A stretch of DNA of 64,000 nt from Planotetraspora phitsanulokensis (GCF_016863295.1 NZ_BOOP01000021.1:184569-248568); one strand, 5' to 3'; shown: positions 42,203 through 51,230, numbered from the stretch's first letter. Notes: a model not told the origin generated them from the sequence alone. Numbers and translations are program-made.

Positions 42203-43003
42203 ATGGACAACACACCCACCACCCGCACATCCACCCCCGCCGCCCCGGGCCTGCTGGCCGGCAAGGTCGCCTTCATCACCGGTGCCGGTCGCGGTATCGG
42301 CGCCGCTGCCGCGCGGCTGTTCGCACGGGAGGGCGCCCGGGTGCTGCTCGCGGCCCGGACGGAAACCCAACTGAAGGCGATCACTGAGGAGGTCCGGACA
42401 GCGGGCGGCATCGCGGACTACGCGGTGTGCGATCTGGCCGACGCGGCCAGCGTGCGCGCCGCCGCCGACCGCGCCGTGGAGCTGTACGGCCGGCTCGACG
42501 TCGCCTTCAACAACGGCGCGACGATCGTGCCGCCCGGCCCGATGGACCAGGTGCGGGAGGCCGACTTCGACCACATCTACGCCGTGAATCTCAGGGGCCC
42601 GTGGCTGGCCATGGTCGCCGAGGTCGCCGCCATCCGGGCCACCGCCGGGACGGGGGCCATCGTCAACAACTCCAGCGTCGGCAGCCTGATGGCCAACCCC
42701 GAGCTGCCCGCCTACGGTGCGATGAAGCGGGCGGTCAACAGCCTCACCGAGTCGGCCGCCGTCACCTACGGCCCGGAAGGCATCCGCGTCAACGCGATCG
42801 CCCCCGGCACCACGCTGACCGAGATGATCCGTACGTGGGAGGCGGACTCGCCCGGTCTCCTCGAGCGGCTCGAAGCGCACACCCCGCTGCGCCGCGCGGC
42901 CGACCCCGACGAGATCGCCCAGGCCGCAGCCTGGCTCCTCAGCGACCGCTCCTCCTACGTGACCGGCACGGTACTCCGGGTCGATGGCGGTATGAAGGCG
43001 TGA
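42203..43003 (+). CDS. SDR family oxidoreductase
   Basis: 266 residues. Motifs: TGAGRGIG near residue 29, NNGA (variant of NNAG) near 105, the catalytic Ser in NNSSVGS, and PAYGAMKRAV (YxxxK) near 170. The C-terminal VTGTVLRVDGGM is typical of SDRs that act on small alcohols or ketones. It is divergent from an MmyB-type regulator and probably induced by the same compound it transforms. Confidence 0.9.
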   Translation: MDNTPTTRTSTPAAPGLLAGKVAFITGAGRGIGAAAARLFAREGARVLLAARTETQLKAITEEVRTAGGIADYAVCDLADAASVRAAADRAVELYGRLDVAFNNGATIVPPGPMDQVREADFDHIYAVNLRGPWLAMVAEVAAIRATAGTGAIVNNSSVGSLMANPELPAYGAMKRAVNSLTESAAVTYGPEGIRVNAIAPGTTLTEMIRTWEADSPGLLERLEAHTPLRRAADPDEIAQAAAWLLSDRSSYVTGTVLRVDGGMKA

Positions 43004-43251
43004 GCCGGGGACGCCCCGTACCCGGGTGCGATCACGGTCACTGAAGACCCCCACGGGGACTCAGGGAGAGGAGACCGGCTCTGATCTGCACCGCTGTTTC
43101 CCAGCTCAGAGAGGGAAGGTCAGTAGCCGATTCCCAAGCTGAACAGCCCGGTTTCGGAGCCCCGTCGCCGTCGTTCAAGGACTCCATCCACGCAGACCAG
43201 AGCGCTAGGGAAGGCTCGCGCAAGTGCACCTACGGGGCTAGTCTCCCGGCT

Positions 43252-43617
43252 ATGAAGCGATCTCCACTGATCACTCACATCTCTTGGGGCCGCATGGTCG
43301 TCGAGGGGGTGGGTGAAGGAAAGGACTTCAAGCTGTACCCGGGCGGTGGTCGAGCCTGGGACTGGAACGAGACGGGTACGCGTCACACTCCAGGCATCCA
43401 GCCCGCCGACGTCAGCGAGCTGCTCGACCATGGCAGCGAGGTGGTCGTCCTCTCACGAGGGATGGACTTGGTCCTTCAGACCTGCCCGGAAACCCTGGAC
43501 CTGCTGAAGCAGAAAGGCATCGAGGTCTTCGTTGAGGAGACGAGGGCCGCGGTCGAGCGCTACAACGCGTTCGCTGAGACGACCCCAGTTGGGGGCCTGT
43601 TCCACTCGACATGCTGA
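43252..43617 (+). CDS. Mth938/NDUFAF3-like domain protein
   Basis: 121 residues. ITHISWGRMVVEG, KDFKLYPGG, WDWNETGTRHTPGIQPADV and VVVLSRGMDLVLQTCPETLD match the MTH938-like family, one domain of unknown biochemical role (NDUFAF3 is a complex I assembly factor in mitochondria). TAGTCT at 43239-43244 is 7 bases before the ATG (leaderless), like the core genes. It may be an old chromosomal gene inside the variable region. Upstream, 43004-43251 shows no feature. Confidence 0.82.
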   Translation: MKRSPLITHISWGRMVVEGVGEGKDFKLYPGGGRAWDWNETGTRHTPGIQPADVSELLDHGSEVVVLSRGMDLVLQTCPETLDLLKQKGIEVFVEETRAAVERYNAFAETTPVGGLFHSTC

Positions 43618-43675
43618 GCCGCGCCGGCCGCATGCGCTGATCACGGCAGCGCGATCGACCCGAGGGAGCCGCCGC

Positions 43676-44152
43676 GTGACCGGCCGGAACGACGCCGGAG
43701 GACTGCCGGCCGACGACGAGCATCAGCGATTTGCTCGTTATCTGCAGGACCTGGCACAGGTTCGCGAGGAGAACGAGGTCGACCTGGTGAGCGTCGTCCT
43801 CCGCGATCCGGATGCGACGATGGCGCAGTCTGCCGTGGTCCGCCACCTGGATAACCGGGCAGCGCGGTTGCTCACCGACGCGGGGTTCCCTGACTGGGCC
43901 CACAGCATGGCGACGGTGATCGGAGAGCGGGAGTTCCTCATCCGCCGCCTGCGCGAGTGGACCCTGCTGAGGTCGATCACCATGGGCGATCCCTGGACTC
44001 CGGAGGATCTCGCCACTGCCTCCGATTGGTTCCAGCGCAACGCTGCGGAGACCCTGACCTCACCCGCCGCCCTCACCCTGCTGGCCGGCGAGGGAAGGAC
44101 CCGGCGCGTTCGTGCCGCTGCCGGCCGCCGGATCGCTCAACGACAGCAATAG
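43676..44152 (+). CDS. Hypothetical soluble protein
   Basis: 158 residues from GTG 43676, GAGGGAG 7 bases upstream. Mostly helical and charged (FARYLQDLAQVREENEVDLV, IGEREFLIRRLREWTLLRSI). No membrane helix and no family I recognise. Strong third-position G/C supports coding. It runs in the same direction as the Mth938-like gene, 58 bases after it. Confidence 0.65.
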   Translation: MTGRNDAGGLPADDEHQRFARYLQDLAQVREENEVDLVSVVLRDPDATMAQSAVVRHLDNRAARLLTDAGFPDWAHSMATVIGEREFLIRRLREWTLLRSITMGDPWTPEDLATASDWFQRNAAETLTSPAALTLLAGEGRTRRVRAAAGRRIAQRQQ

Positions 44153-44184
44153 CCGGGCTCATGGGAGCTGCGGGAATGGACGAC

Positions 44185-44213
44185 GCCGGATCGAGCCGTA
44201 CGGGTCCGAACAG
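44185..44213. repeat. 29-bp repeat, copy 1 (second copy at 55867)
   Basis: GCCGGATCGAGCCGTAC, 6 variable bases, then GAACAG. The same 17-mer and the same offset to GAACAG occur at 55867-55895. Both copies are intergenic. Origin unknown. Confidence 0.6.
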
Positions 44214-44261
44214 CCGCGGCGACCAGCACGACGAACTCGTGGGGCACGGTTGCCGCCTCGG

Positions 44262-44735
44262 CTAGTCCGTGGAGAGTTCTTGAGTGGGATGGGTGCGCTG
44301 GAGGTCGGTGATCTGGCGGAATGCCTGCCTGAAGACGGCGTAGACCTCCTCGCCCAGGACCTCCGCGTGTCTGCGCTCGATGGCCGCCACGATGGCGTCC
44401 GACCGCGCCATCTCGTCGAGTCCGAGCGGGGTGGGCACGATGAGCTTCGCCCGCCGGTCCTGCGGATCGGGCTCGCGGCGCACATAGCCCAGCTCGACCA
44501 GTTCGTCGACCAGCGTGCCGATCACCTGTTTGTGCTGGCCTGACTGCTGGGAAAGATCCGTGGCGCGGCTCCCCTCCTCGTCGAGGTAGGCCAGCACTGC
44601 TCCGTGCCGAGGCCTGAGGTGGGGATGCCCCTGTCGGCCGAGGGCCGTGAACAGCTCCTTCTGGAGGGCGAACAGCGTCTGGCCGGCCATGATGCCGAGG
44701 TCGGGGTCGATCTGCTTGCGTTCGCTGCGCCGCAT
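44262..44735 (-). CDS. MarR-family regulator
   Basis: 157 residues. The winged helix is seen in HGAVLAYLDEEGSRATDLSQ followed by SGQHKQVIGTLVDELVELGYV and the DPQDRRAKLIVPTPLG wing. It is divergent from the monooxygenase-NmrA operon, with TTAGTCACTAA repeats between. It is the probable repressor of that operon and of itself. Confidence 0.9.
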   Translation of the reverse strand: MRRSERKQIDPDLGIMAGQTLFALQKELFTALGRQGHPHLRPRHGAVLAYLDEEGSRATDLSQQSGQHKQVIGTLVDELVELGYVRREPDPQDRRAKLIVPTPLGLDEMARSDAIVAAIERRHAEVLGEEVYAVFRQAFRQITDLQRTHPTQELSTD

Positions 44736-44757
44736 CGGGGGTCACCTGTCTGCTCGA

Positions 44758-44785
44758 TTAGTCACTAAACTTGATAGTCACTAAG
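44758..44785. promoter_or_regulatory. MarR-type operator repeats
   Basis: TTAGTCACTAA (44758-44768) is a near-perfect palindrome. TAGTCACTAA recurs 17 bases later (44775-44784). Both lie 20-50 bases before the MarR ATG and 45-75 bases before the divergent gene. Confidence 0.7.
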
Positions 44786-44830
44786 TCTTACTATATTCTC
44801 GTATCGCCTGCTCACACATGGAGGAGACGC

Positions 44831-45133
44831 ATGACCACCGTAGAACTGACCCGGTTCCATGTGGTGCCCGAGCACGTGGAACGGCTACTCGCCGCGCGAC
44901 CGGCGATGCTCGCCGACTTCCGCGCCGACCGTTCCGGTTTCCTGGGCGCCCGCCTGGTTCGCCTGCCCGGCGACGAATGGCTGGACATCGTGCACTGGCA
45001 GACGCCCGAGGACTTCGCGAGCTCACGGGCGAAGGGCGCGAACCTTCCCGGAATCAGAGCTTTCTTCGACGCCATCGACCACGTGGTGTCCGCCGAGGAA
45101 GGCACCACCATCGAAGACGAGGACGAACGATGA
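44831..45133 (+). CDS. Antibiotic biosynthesis monooxygenase (ABM) family protein
   Basis: 100 residues, a dimeric ferredoxin-like ABM fold: TVELTRFHVVPEHVERLLAA, GFLGARLVRLPGDEWLDIVH and WQTPEDFASSRA. Such proteins oxidise quinols or degrade heme without metal cofactors, but many are uncharacterised. GGAGGAGAC is 3 bases before ATG 44831. The stop overlaps the next gene's ATG (ATGA). Confidence 0.85.
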   Translation: MTTVELTRFHVVPEHVERLLAARPAMLADFRADRSGFLGARLVRLPGDEWLDIVHWQTPEDFASSRAKGANLPGIRAFFDAIDHVVSAEEGTTIEDEDER

Positions 45134-45975
45134 CCATCTTGATCACCGGTGCGACCGGCAACGTTTCCGGCGCGCTCCTGCGTTCCCTGCCCACCACCGA
45201 CGACGTCCGGGTGCTCGTGCGTGATCCCGGCAAGGCGCGCGACGTCGCCGGGGCCGAGGTCGTCGTCGGCGACCTCGACCAGCCCCGCACGCTCGGCCCG
45301 GCCTTCGAGGGGGTCGACACCCTGTGGCTGCTCACGGCGATGGGCCCGCAGGCGCCGCACGCCTCCATGAACGCCGTCTGGGCCGCTCGCCGGGCGGGGG
45401 TGCGCCACATCGTGCGCATGTCCGCCGTCGGCGCGGGCCATGAGGCTCCCACGCGCAACGGGCGTCTCCACGCTCTGTCGGACGCCGAGCTCATGGCCTC
45501 CGGCCTGGGCTGGACCATCATCAGGCCGCACTTCTTCATGCAGAACCTGCTTGGCTCGGTGAACGGCGACACGCTGTTCGGAAACCTGGGAGAGGGGCGG
45601 CTCGGCATGATCGACGTGCGGGACATCGCCGACTTCGCCGCGCGCGTGCTCACCGAGCCCGAGAACCATGACGGCAAGGTCTACACGCTGACCGGCCCGG
45701 CCGTCATCTCGTTGAAGGAGGCCGCGGAGCAGTTCGGGACAGTGCTCGGTACGCCGATCCGCTATCACTCGCTGAGCGAGCCGGAGGCCTACCAGGCCAT
45801 GCTCGGCGCCGGGTTGCCCGACTGGATCGCCGCCGTCAACGCCGAGTACGGCACCGCTTACGCGGGCGGTTGGGGGGACTTCACGACGCCGGACTTCCCC
45901 GACGTCATGGGCCGTCCTGCCCGGTCGTTCGCCGACTTCGCGCGCGACTTCGCCGACCGTATCCGCGGTGCCTGA
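45130..45975 (+). CDS. NmrA/NAD(P)-binding Rossmann-fold protein
   Basis: 281 residues. TILITGATGNVSGALLRSL gives the GxxGxxG dinucleotide loop, and LTAMGPQAPHASMNAVWAA with HIVRMSAVGAG fits the NmrA/QOR2-like atypical SDRs that sense or use NAD(P)H with quinones. Overlaps the ABM gene by 4 bases. With MarR this makes a three-gene quinone or drug-response module. Confidence 0.88.
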   Translation: MTILITGATGNVSGALLRSLPTTDDVRVLVRDPGKARDVAGAEVVVGDLDQPRTLGPAFEGVDTLWLLTAMGPQAPHASMNAVWAARRAGVRHIVRMSAVGAGHEAPTRNGRLHALSDAELMASGLGWTIIRPHFFMQNLLGSVNGDTLFGNLGEGRLGMIDVRDIADFAARVLTEPENHDGKVYTLTGPAVISLKEAAEQFGTVLGTPIRYHSLSEPEAYQAMLGAGLPDWIAAVNAEYGTAYAGGWGDFTTPDFPDVMGRPARSFADFARDFADRIRGA

Positions 45976-46013
45976 GCGCCGCCATGCATGCCTGAGCTCG
46001 GCGGGGAGTCGAG

Positions 46014-46085
46014 AGGAAGCTCAGCGGCAAGGAAGGCCCGATGATCATCGGCGAACTCGATGCCGAATTCCGCTTCAACGCGACG
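46014..46085 (-). pseudogene. Fragment resembling an SMI1/KNR4-family protein
   Basis: On the minus strand RRVEAEFGIEFADDHRAFLA reads like the beginning of SMI1/KNR4-type immunity proteins (helix, then G-F-x-F/L-P-x-D-x-R-x-L/F). Only about 25 residues remain and the frame then runs on into unrelated sequence. A likely remnant of a contact-dependent or polymorphic-toxin immunity gene, judged by eye only. Confidence 0.35.
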
Positions 46086-46119
46086 GGGCCGCCTTCGATC
46101 TGCATCGGAAGGCGGCCCC
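46085..46119. terminator. Bidirectional terminator between NmrA-like and nuclease genes
   Basis: 12-bp perfect stem GGGGCCGCCTTC/GAAGGCGGCCCC (46085-46096, 46108-46119) with an 11-base loop, 19 bases beyond the nuclease stop on the minus strand. Confidence 0.8.
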
Positions 46120-46137
46120 ATCTCCATCGGTCTCTGG

Positions 46138-49100
46138 TCAGTTGACGGGCTTCCAGGGGCCGTTGGGCTGGCCGGGGGCCTGGTTACGGGTCCACCACTG
46201 CGCCTTGTACTTCTTGTTCTTGTAGATGACGACGTCGCCGGTGTTGAAGACGCGGGACGGGGTCCAGACGGCGGTGCCGTCGGCCGCGGTCTCCATCTGC
46301 TCCCACGGGCCGTAGGGGTCGCCCGGCTTCTGGTTCTGCGTCCACCACATGGCCTGCCAGGTCGAGCCCTGGTAGGTCACCGTGTCACCGTTGTTGTACA
46401 CCTTCGAGGCGATCCAGGCCGGCGCGACGGGCGTGACCGGAAGGTTCAGCTCGACGATGACCGGGTCGTGGTCGGAGGCCGCGAACGGGTCGGCGCCGTT
46501 GAACAGCTGGGTGGCGTTGTAGTTATAGCGGCTGTAGCCGTAGGCCACGGCCTCCTGCGCGTTGATCTGCCACACGTCCGCGCCGGTCGCCATCGCTCGC
46601 GCGGCCGGGCTGGCCAGCACGTGGTCGAGCGAGCCCTGCAGGCCGTTGAAGGAGTACGTCGACTCCGACGGGTCGAGCGCGCTGCCCAGGTCGGTGTAGC
46701 CGGCGGCGTACAGGGCCTGCATCGGGTCCTCGTGCGTGTAGGCGTTGAAGTCGCCGAGCAGGAAGATCCGGTCGGTACCGAGGCTCGACGACACCTGCGA
46801 CGAGAACGCGGCGAGGTCCTGCGCCTGGCGGACCCGGGTCGCGTTGAACGCGCCCTGGTCGACGGCCGGGGACGAGGTGTCCTCGGTGTCGCCGTCGTAG
46901 AGCGGAGTGCCGGCACCCTTCGACTTCAGGTGGTTGGCCACGGCGAGGAACGCGTCCTTGTCGGTGGCGCCGGCCTTCTTGAAGCCCTGGGCCAGCGGCT
47001 GACGGGCGATCGAGAACGGCTGGCCGGGGCCGGAGTCTCCGGTCAGCACGGTCGACGGTCCGGCCAGGGAGACGTCGGCCGGCTTGTAGATGAAGGCGGT
47101 ACGGATGACGTCCTGCTGGGACAGCGGCGGCAGCTTGTCGGCGGACGGCGACGGCGCGTAGGCCCAGACGTTCGAGCCGGCGGCCGCGTTGAGCGCGTCG
47201 ACGAGCCCGGCCAGCGCGGTGTCACGCGGCTCGCCGAACTTGACGGAGTTCTCGATCTCTTCCAGCGACACGATGCTCGCGCCGAGCCGGTTGATACCGG
47301 TGACGATCTTCGCCTGCTGGCGGGCGAAGTTGACGTGGTCGGCCGCGCCGCGCGGGCCGGAGCCGCCGTCCGTGCCGGTGCACGTGTTGACCGCGATCCG
47401 GTTGCCCTGCCGATCCGTGTAGTACGTGCAGGTGCCCAGTCCCTTGGCGACGTAGTCCTCGCCGGTCATGGGGAAGTAGTTCTCGACGTTGAACGTGGCC
47501 AGGCGGATGTCACCGGCCACGGCCGCCGGCCGCTGGTTCCCGGTGCGAAGGTCGCTGAAGGTGGCGACGGCCGAGCCGTCGTCGGTGACCTGCTGCCTCG
47601 GCTGGAAGTTCCACAGCGAGAACCGGTACTCGAGGATCACCGGCTCGTGGAAGGTCACCTTCGAGCCCACCGTGACCGGGTTGGCCGTGGTCAGCCACGG
47701 CAGCGGAACGCTGCGGGAGGTGCCGGTGCTGTAGTTCGTGCTGGCGCCGTCGTCGAGCGTCACCATCCGGGCGGCGTTGTCGGCCGCGGAGGCCTGCGCC
47801 TCGGCGCTGCCCGCGGTTCCGGCGTCGGTCGGCTGGCGCAGCGGCTTGTCGCCCGCGGCCAGCGTGAAGGAGCCGTAGAAGTTCGCGTCGTAGTTGTCCG
47901 ACACCGTGAAGTCGCCCTGCGGGGCGATCAGCTCGCCCTCGTGCGCCTCCTTCGCGGCGTCGGTCGCCAGGTCCGACCACGCGATCTGGTCCGGGACGAC
48001 GGCCGGCAGCGCGGTGGCGAGCTTGGTCACCGTCGGGAACTGGATCTCGGTCTCGCCCTGGAACTCCGTGACCTCGCCGGTCACCTGGACGCTCTCGCCG
48101 ATCGTGACCTGGCCGGCCGACGCCGACCCGTAGACGAACACCGCGTCGGAGGCGCCCGGAGTCTTGTCGTCGGCCTTGGTGCCGCCGGCGCCGCCGGTTT
48201 CCAGGAAGAAGCCGTTGAAGCCGCCGGTCGCGTAGACCGCGGTCACGACACCCTCGGTCGTGACGGTCCGCCCCTTGTACGGCGAGGTGTCGGTGTCCGT
48301 GCCCTGGATCGACGCGATCGGAGTGACGGTCGAAACGACCTCGGTGACCTGGAAGCCGAAGGTGGCCGAGCCGGTCGCGCCGGTCGAGTCGGTGGCGGTC
48401 ACCGTCACCGACGACGTGCCGGCCGTGGTGGGAGTGCCCGAGACGGTACCGTCCGAGGAGATCGTCAGCCCTGCGGGCAGTCCGGTCGCCGTCCAGGTGT
48501 ACGGCGCGGTGCCGCCGGAGGCGTGCAGGTCGATCGGTGTGATCGCCGTGCCGGAGGTGGCGCTCTGCGCGCCGGGGCTCGTGACGGTGACCGTCCCGGT
48601 GCCGCCACCCGGGTTGCCGGCGTCGGAGGCGGCGTTCTGGGGGTTGGGGGCGGCGACGTGGAAGTCGGCGGCGTTGTCATCGGTGTCCGCGCCGTCCGCG
48701 CCACGCTGGTAGCTCAGGGTCAGCGAGTTGCCCGTCGGAGCGTTCGCCTCCGGGGAGTTGCTGGTTCCCCAGCCGATCTTGTCGATCACCGTGCTGTCGG
48801 TGGGAAGCACACCCGAGGTGCTGGCCGCGATGAACAGCGTGCCGCCCCCCGCGCCCGGGTTGACGCTTCCACCGGTGCTCAGGTCGGCCGTCGGCAGCGG
48901 TGACCCGGGGTTGGTGGCCGCGTTGTTGCTCGGCAACTGGATGAGGAAGTGGCCGTGGCCGGCGACCGTCCCCGAAAGCGCGTACACCTGCGAACCGCTC
49001 GGGACCACGGTGCTCGTGGGCGCGCGGTACTGGAGGGTGTCGCCGGTGAGGGAGATGGCGTTCGGTGTCGGGTTGTACAGCTCGACGAACTTGTTCAGGT

Positions 49101-49263
49101 AGCTCGCGCCGGACGAGCCTCCGTTGACATACGCTTCGCTAATGATCAGGCCGGTCCCGGCCGGGCTGGCGGACGCCGGGGCGGCGAACAACGAACAGGC
49201 GACGCCTGCCGTGGATAGTGTCAATGCGGCGATGGTGACTCGCCGGAAAAGCGGCGCAGACAA
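46138..49263 (-). CDS. Large secreted nuclease with lamin-tail, Ig-like, EEP and carbohydrate-binding domains
   Basis: 1041 residues from TTG 49263 (GGAGG 8 bases upstream); a longer TTG start would begin inside that site. Order: signal peptide ending APASA; lamin-tail domain about 37-170 (LIISEAYVNGG, KFVELYNPT); Ig-like putative domain 220-305 (GLPAGLTISSDGTVSGTPTT); OB-fold segment 305-430; endonuclease/exonuclease/phosphatase domain 585-945 with LATFNVENYF, SLEEIEN, LLGDFNAY and SDHDPVIVEL, the catalytic set of ExeM/NucH-type DNases; two CBM5/12-like repeats from about 950 (YNNGDTVTYQGSTWQA and FNTGDVVIYKNKKYKA). It probably degrades extracellular DNA, tethered to chitin or cell wall. Followed by a terminator at 46085. 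Confidence 0.9.
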   Translation of the reverse strand: MSAPLFRRVTIAALTLSTAGVACSLFAAPASASPAGTGLIISEAYVNGGSSGASYLNKFVELYNPTPNAISLTGDTLQYRAPTSTVVPSGSQVYALSGTVAGHGHFLIQLPSNNAATNPGSPLPTADLSTGGSVNPGAGGGTLFIAASTSGVLPTDSTVIDKIGWGTSNSPEANAPTGNSLTLSYQRGADGADTDDNAADFHVAAPNPQNAASDAGNPGGGTGTVTVTSPGAQSATSGTAITPIDLHASGGTAPYTWTATGLPAGLTISSDGTVSGTPTTAGTSSVTVTATDSTGATGSATFGFQVTEVVSTVTPIASIQGTDTDTSPYKGRTVTTEGVVTAVYATGGFNGFFLETGGAGGTKADDKTPGASDAVFVYGSASAGQVTIGESVQVTGEVTEFQGETEIQFPTVTKLATALPAVVPDQIAWSDLATDAAKEAHEGELIAPQGDFTVSDNYDANFYGSFTLAAGDKPLRQPTDAGTAGSAEAQASAADNAARMVTLDDGASTNYSTGTSRSVPLPWLTTANPVTVGSKVTFHEPVILEYRFSLWNFQPRQQVTDDGSAVATFSDLRTGNQRPAAVAGDIRLATFNVENYFPMTGEDYVAKGLGTCTYYTDRQGNRIAVNTCTGTDGGSGPRGAADHVNFARQQAKIVTGINRLGASIVSLEEIENSVKFGEPRDTALAGLVDALNAAAGSNVWAYAPSPSADKLPPLSQQDVIRTAFIYKPADVSLAGPSTVLTGDSGPGQPFSIARQPLAQGFKKAGATDKDAFLAVANHLKSKGAGTPLYDGDTEDTSSPAVDQGAFNATRVRQAQDLAAFSSQVSSSLGTDRIFLLGDFNAYTHEDPMQALYAAGYTDLGSALDPSESTYSFNGLQGSLDHVLASPAARAMATGADVWQINAQEAVAYGYSRYNYNATQLFNGADPFAASDHDPVIVELNLPVTPVAPAWIASKVYNNGDTVTYQGSTWQAMWWTQNQKPGDPYGPWEQMETAADGTAVWTPSRVFNTGDVVIYKNKKYKAQWWTRNQAPGQPNGPWKPVN

Positions 49264-49462
49264 AGACCGCACCTCCAAATGGGGTCGCTGGCGTGCTGTG
49301 GCCCGGTGTCTCAGCGGGGCCGACAGGGCAGGCTAGGCGGCGGTCTTTGATCGCATGCGGACGGAACCTGAACGGCGTGTTACGAGGTGCTGGGAATCTG
49401 GGTGGAGAGCACCGAGGGTGAGAGGTTCTGACTGTCGGTGTACCGAGCTGCGTAACGGCCCG

Positions 49463-49909
49463 CTACGGACGCTCCCGGTCCCGCAGCACTGCCAAGGCCT
49501 TTTCGATCCGCCGTATGCGCGTCTCGGGTTTCTTCGCGCTTTCGATGGCGAGCACGTGTTCGCGCTTGTGGCTGTAGGCCAGGCGGTCGTAGGAAGCGCG
49601 GGCGACCGGGTCGGCGTCCAGGGCGCGGGCGAAGTCCGCGGGCTCGACCACGACAGGAGGCTCGGCATCGAGTTCCACCTCGACCTCGACCTCGTCGCCG
49701 GTCACGACACCGGCGGCTTGCCGGTTGGCGTTGCTCAGGCCGAGCAGGTAGCGGCCGCGCATGATGGCGACCCTGCTCTTCCACGAATGCTCGTTGATCG
49801 TGATGGTCACCCTCGGCCGCCTGCCCGCACCGAGCGCCTCCACGACTTCTTCGGGAACCTGGAGCCCTCTCATGGGCTCCGCAGGCTCGACGTAGGCTCG
49901 AAACCTCAT
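49463..49909 (-). CDS. DUF1905/YdeI-type protein, copy 2
   Basis: 148 residues with the same layout as the gene at 37727: RPRVTITINEHSWKSRVAIM, GLSNANRQAAGV, GDEVEVEVEL and AYSHKREHVLAIESAKKPET are nearly the same. ATG 49909 overlaps the upstream VOC stop as ATGA, so it is the last gene of a sigma-VOC-DUF1905 operon. GGGAGC lies a few bases before. The family link to peptide or bacteriocin protection is known only for distant relatives. Confidence 0.82.
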   Translation of the reverse strand: MRFRAYVEPAEPMRGLQVPEEVVEALGAGRRPRVTITINEHSWKSRVAIMRGRYLLGLSNANRQAAGVVTGDEVEVEVELDAEPPVVVEPADFARALDADPVARASYDRLAYSHKREHVLAIESAKKPETRIRRIEKALAVLRDRERP

Positions 49910-50361
49910 GATCTGCTCCCGCTGTCTTGCCGGCTCGGGACCACCTGCCGCGGCTGGGTGAATCGCAGCAGGTTGCCGGAGGGGTCGAGGAAGGCACAGT
50001 CGCGGACGCCGTCGGGCTGGTTGATCGGCTCTTGGATCACTTCGGTGCCCGCGGCCTCGATGTGCTCGAAGGTGGCGTCGCAGCTGTCGGTCACGAAGAC
50101 GAGACGGCCCAGCAGGCCCTTGGCCGTCAGGTCTGCGATCGCCTGCCGGTCGGCCGGCGAGACACCCGGGACCGCGCCAGGGGACTCGAGGACGATCTGC
50201 ACGTCCGGCTGCGATGGCGGGCCGACGCTCACCCATCGCATCCCCTCAGGCCCGTCGTCGCGTACCTCGAAGCCGAGCACGTCACAGTAGAAGCCGAGCG
50301 CCTCGTTGAGGTCGTGGACTGCGAGAGTGCAGGACGAGAACTTGAGGTCCGTGCGGGTCAA
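49906..50361 (-). CDS. VOC family protein in the sigma factor operon
   Basis: 151 residues, one VOC domain distinct from copies at 37201 and 51370: SSCTLAVHDLNEALGFYCDV, QIVLESPGAVPG, and CAFLDPSGNLLRFTQPR. TTG 50361 starts within the stop of the sigma gene (TTGA overlap), and its own stop overlaps the next start. All three genes are therefore translated as a coupled chain. Confidence 0.82.
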   Translation of the reverse strand: MTRTDLKFSSCTLAVHDLNEALGFYCDVLGFEVRDDGPEGMRWVSVGPPSQPDVQIVLESPGAVPGVSPADRQAIADLTAKGLLGRLVFVTDSCDATFEHIEAAGTEVIQEPINQPDGVRDCAFLDPSGNLLRFTQPRQVVPSRQDSGSRS

Positions 50362-51230
50362 CGCGGCTCCTTGTCGCCGGCGGTGAGAATGACGATGTCG
50401 AGGTCGTGGAACCGGTCGGGGTTGGTGTCGATATCGATGCGGGTGATCTTCTCGTCGTGGACGGTGAACGTGAAGATGGCCTTCGGCCGGCCGAGGTGCG
50501 ACCAGACGGCCGCCGGTACGCCGTCGACCAGAGCGAGCCGGGCGGCCTGAGCTCGTCCGGCGAAGAAAGCCGCCACCGCGTGGCCGCCGCGGATCTCGCC
50601 GACCACGGCGTCCGGATCGAGCACCTCGAGCAGGGCGGCGAAATCCCCGCTCCGGGAGGCGGCAAGGAAGGCCTCGACGATTTCCCGCTTCGCCGATCGC
50701 GCGGCATCGGATGCGCCGGCGGCTCCTTGCACCCGGCGCCGGGCCCGGCTGGCGAGTTGCCTGGCCGCCGCCGGGGAGCGGTCGATGATGGCGCCGATCT
50801 CGCCGAACGACACGGCGAAGACATCGTGCAGGACGAACGCGAGCCGCTCGGCGGGAGTCAGCGTGTCCAGCACCACCATCAGCGCGACACCGACCGAATC
50901 GGCCAGCAGCGCCTCGTCCTCGGGGTCGGCCTGGCCGGTCGGGGTGGCGCTCGCATTGGGCGCGGCCGGCTCGGGCGGCAGCGCACCGGCCGACTCCTCA
51001 CGCCGGTTCCGGCGTGCCTCGAGCATGTTGAGGCAGACCCGGGCGACGATCGTGGTCAGCCACCCGGCCGGGTTCTCCACCTGGCCGGTGTCGGCGCGGC
51101 TGACCCGCAGCCACGCCTCCTGCACCGCGTCCTCGGCTTCGCCGGGTGAGCCGAGCATCCGGTAGGCCACCGCGTGCAAGCGGTCGTGATGCTCGGTGAA
51201 TCGATCGCTCAGCCAGTCCTGCTCGGCCAT
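50358..51230 (-). CDS. ECF sigma factor with SnoaL-like C-terminal domain (SigJ/ECF41 kind)
   Basis: 290 residues. Region 2: LHAVAYRMLGSPGEAEDAVQ then EAWLRVSRAD. Region 4: LTPAERLAFVLHDVFAVSFG and IIDRSPAAARQLASRARRRV. The last 110 residues form a SnoaL/NTF2-like domain (IVEAFLAASRSGDFAALLEV, LDPDAV). Such fused domains replace an anti-sigma factor by tuning activity internally. GGAGG is upstream of ATG 51230. Downstream coupled genes encode VOC and DUF1905-like proteins. A TGTCACA at 51232-51238 (plus) resembles the -35 of ECF41 promoters and points at the VOC gene at 51370. Confidence 0.9.
   Translation of the reverse strand: MAEQDWLSDRFTEHHDRLHAVAYRMLGSPGEAEDAVQEAWLRVSRADTGQVENPAGWLTTIVARVCLNMLEARRNRREESAGALPPEPAAPNASATPTGQADPEDEALLADSVGVALMVVLDTLTPAERLAFVLHDVFAVSFGEIGAIIDRSPAAARQLASRARRRVQGAAGASDAARSAKREIVEAFLAASRSGDFAALLEVLDPDAVVGEIRGGHAVAAFFAGRAQAARLALVDGVPAAVWSHLGRPKAIFTFTVHDEKITRIDIDTNPDRFHDLDIVILTAGDKEPR

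Noticed and set aside
43038..43229. 63-codon minus-strand gene before the Mth938-like gene
   Set aside because: No ribosome site, no homology seen, and it overlaps the likely promoter of the 43252 gene.
46060..48903. A 947-codon plus-strand frame opposite the nuclease
   Set aside because: Shadow of the nuclease gene; no motif and biased composition.
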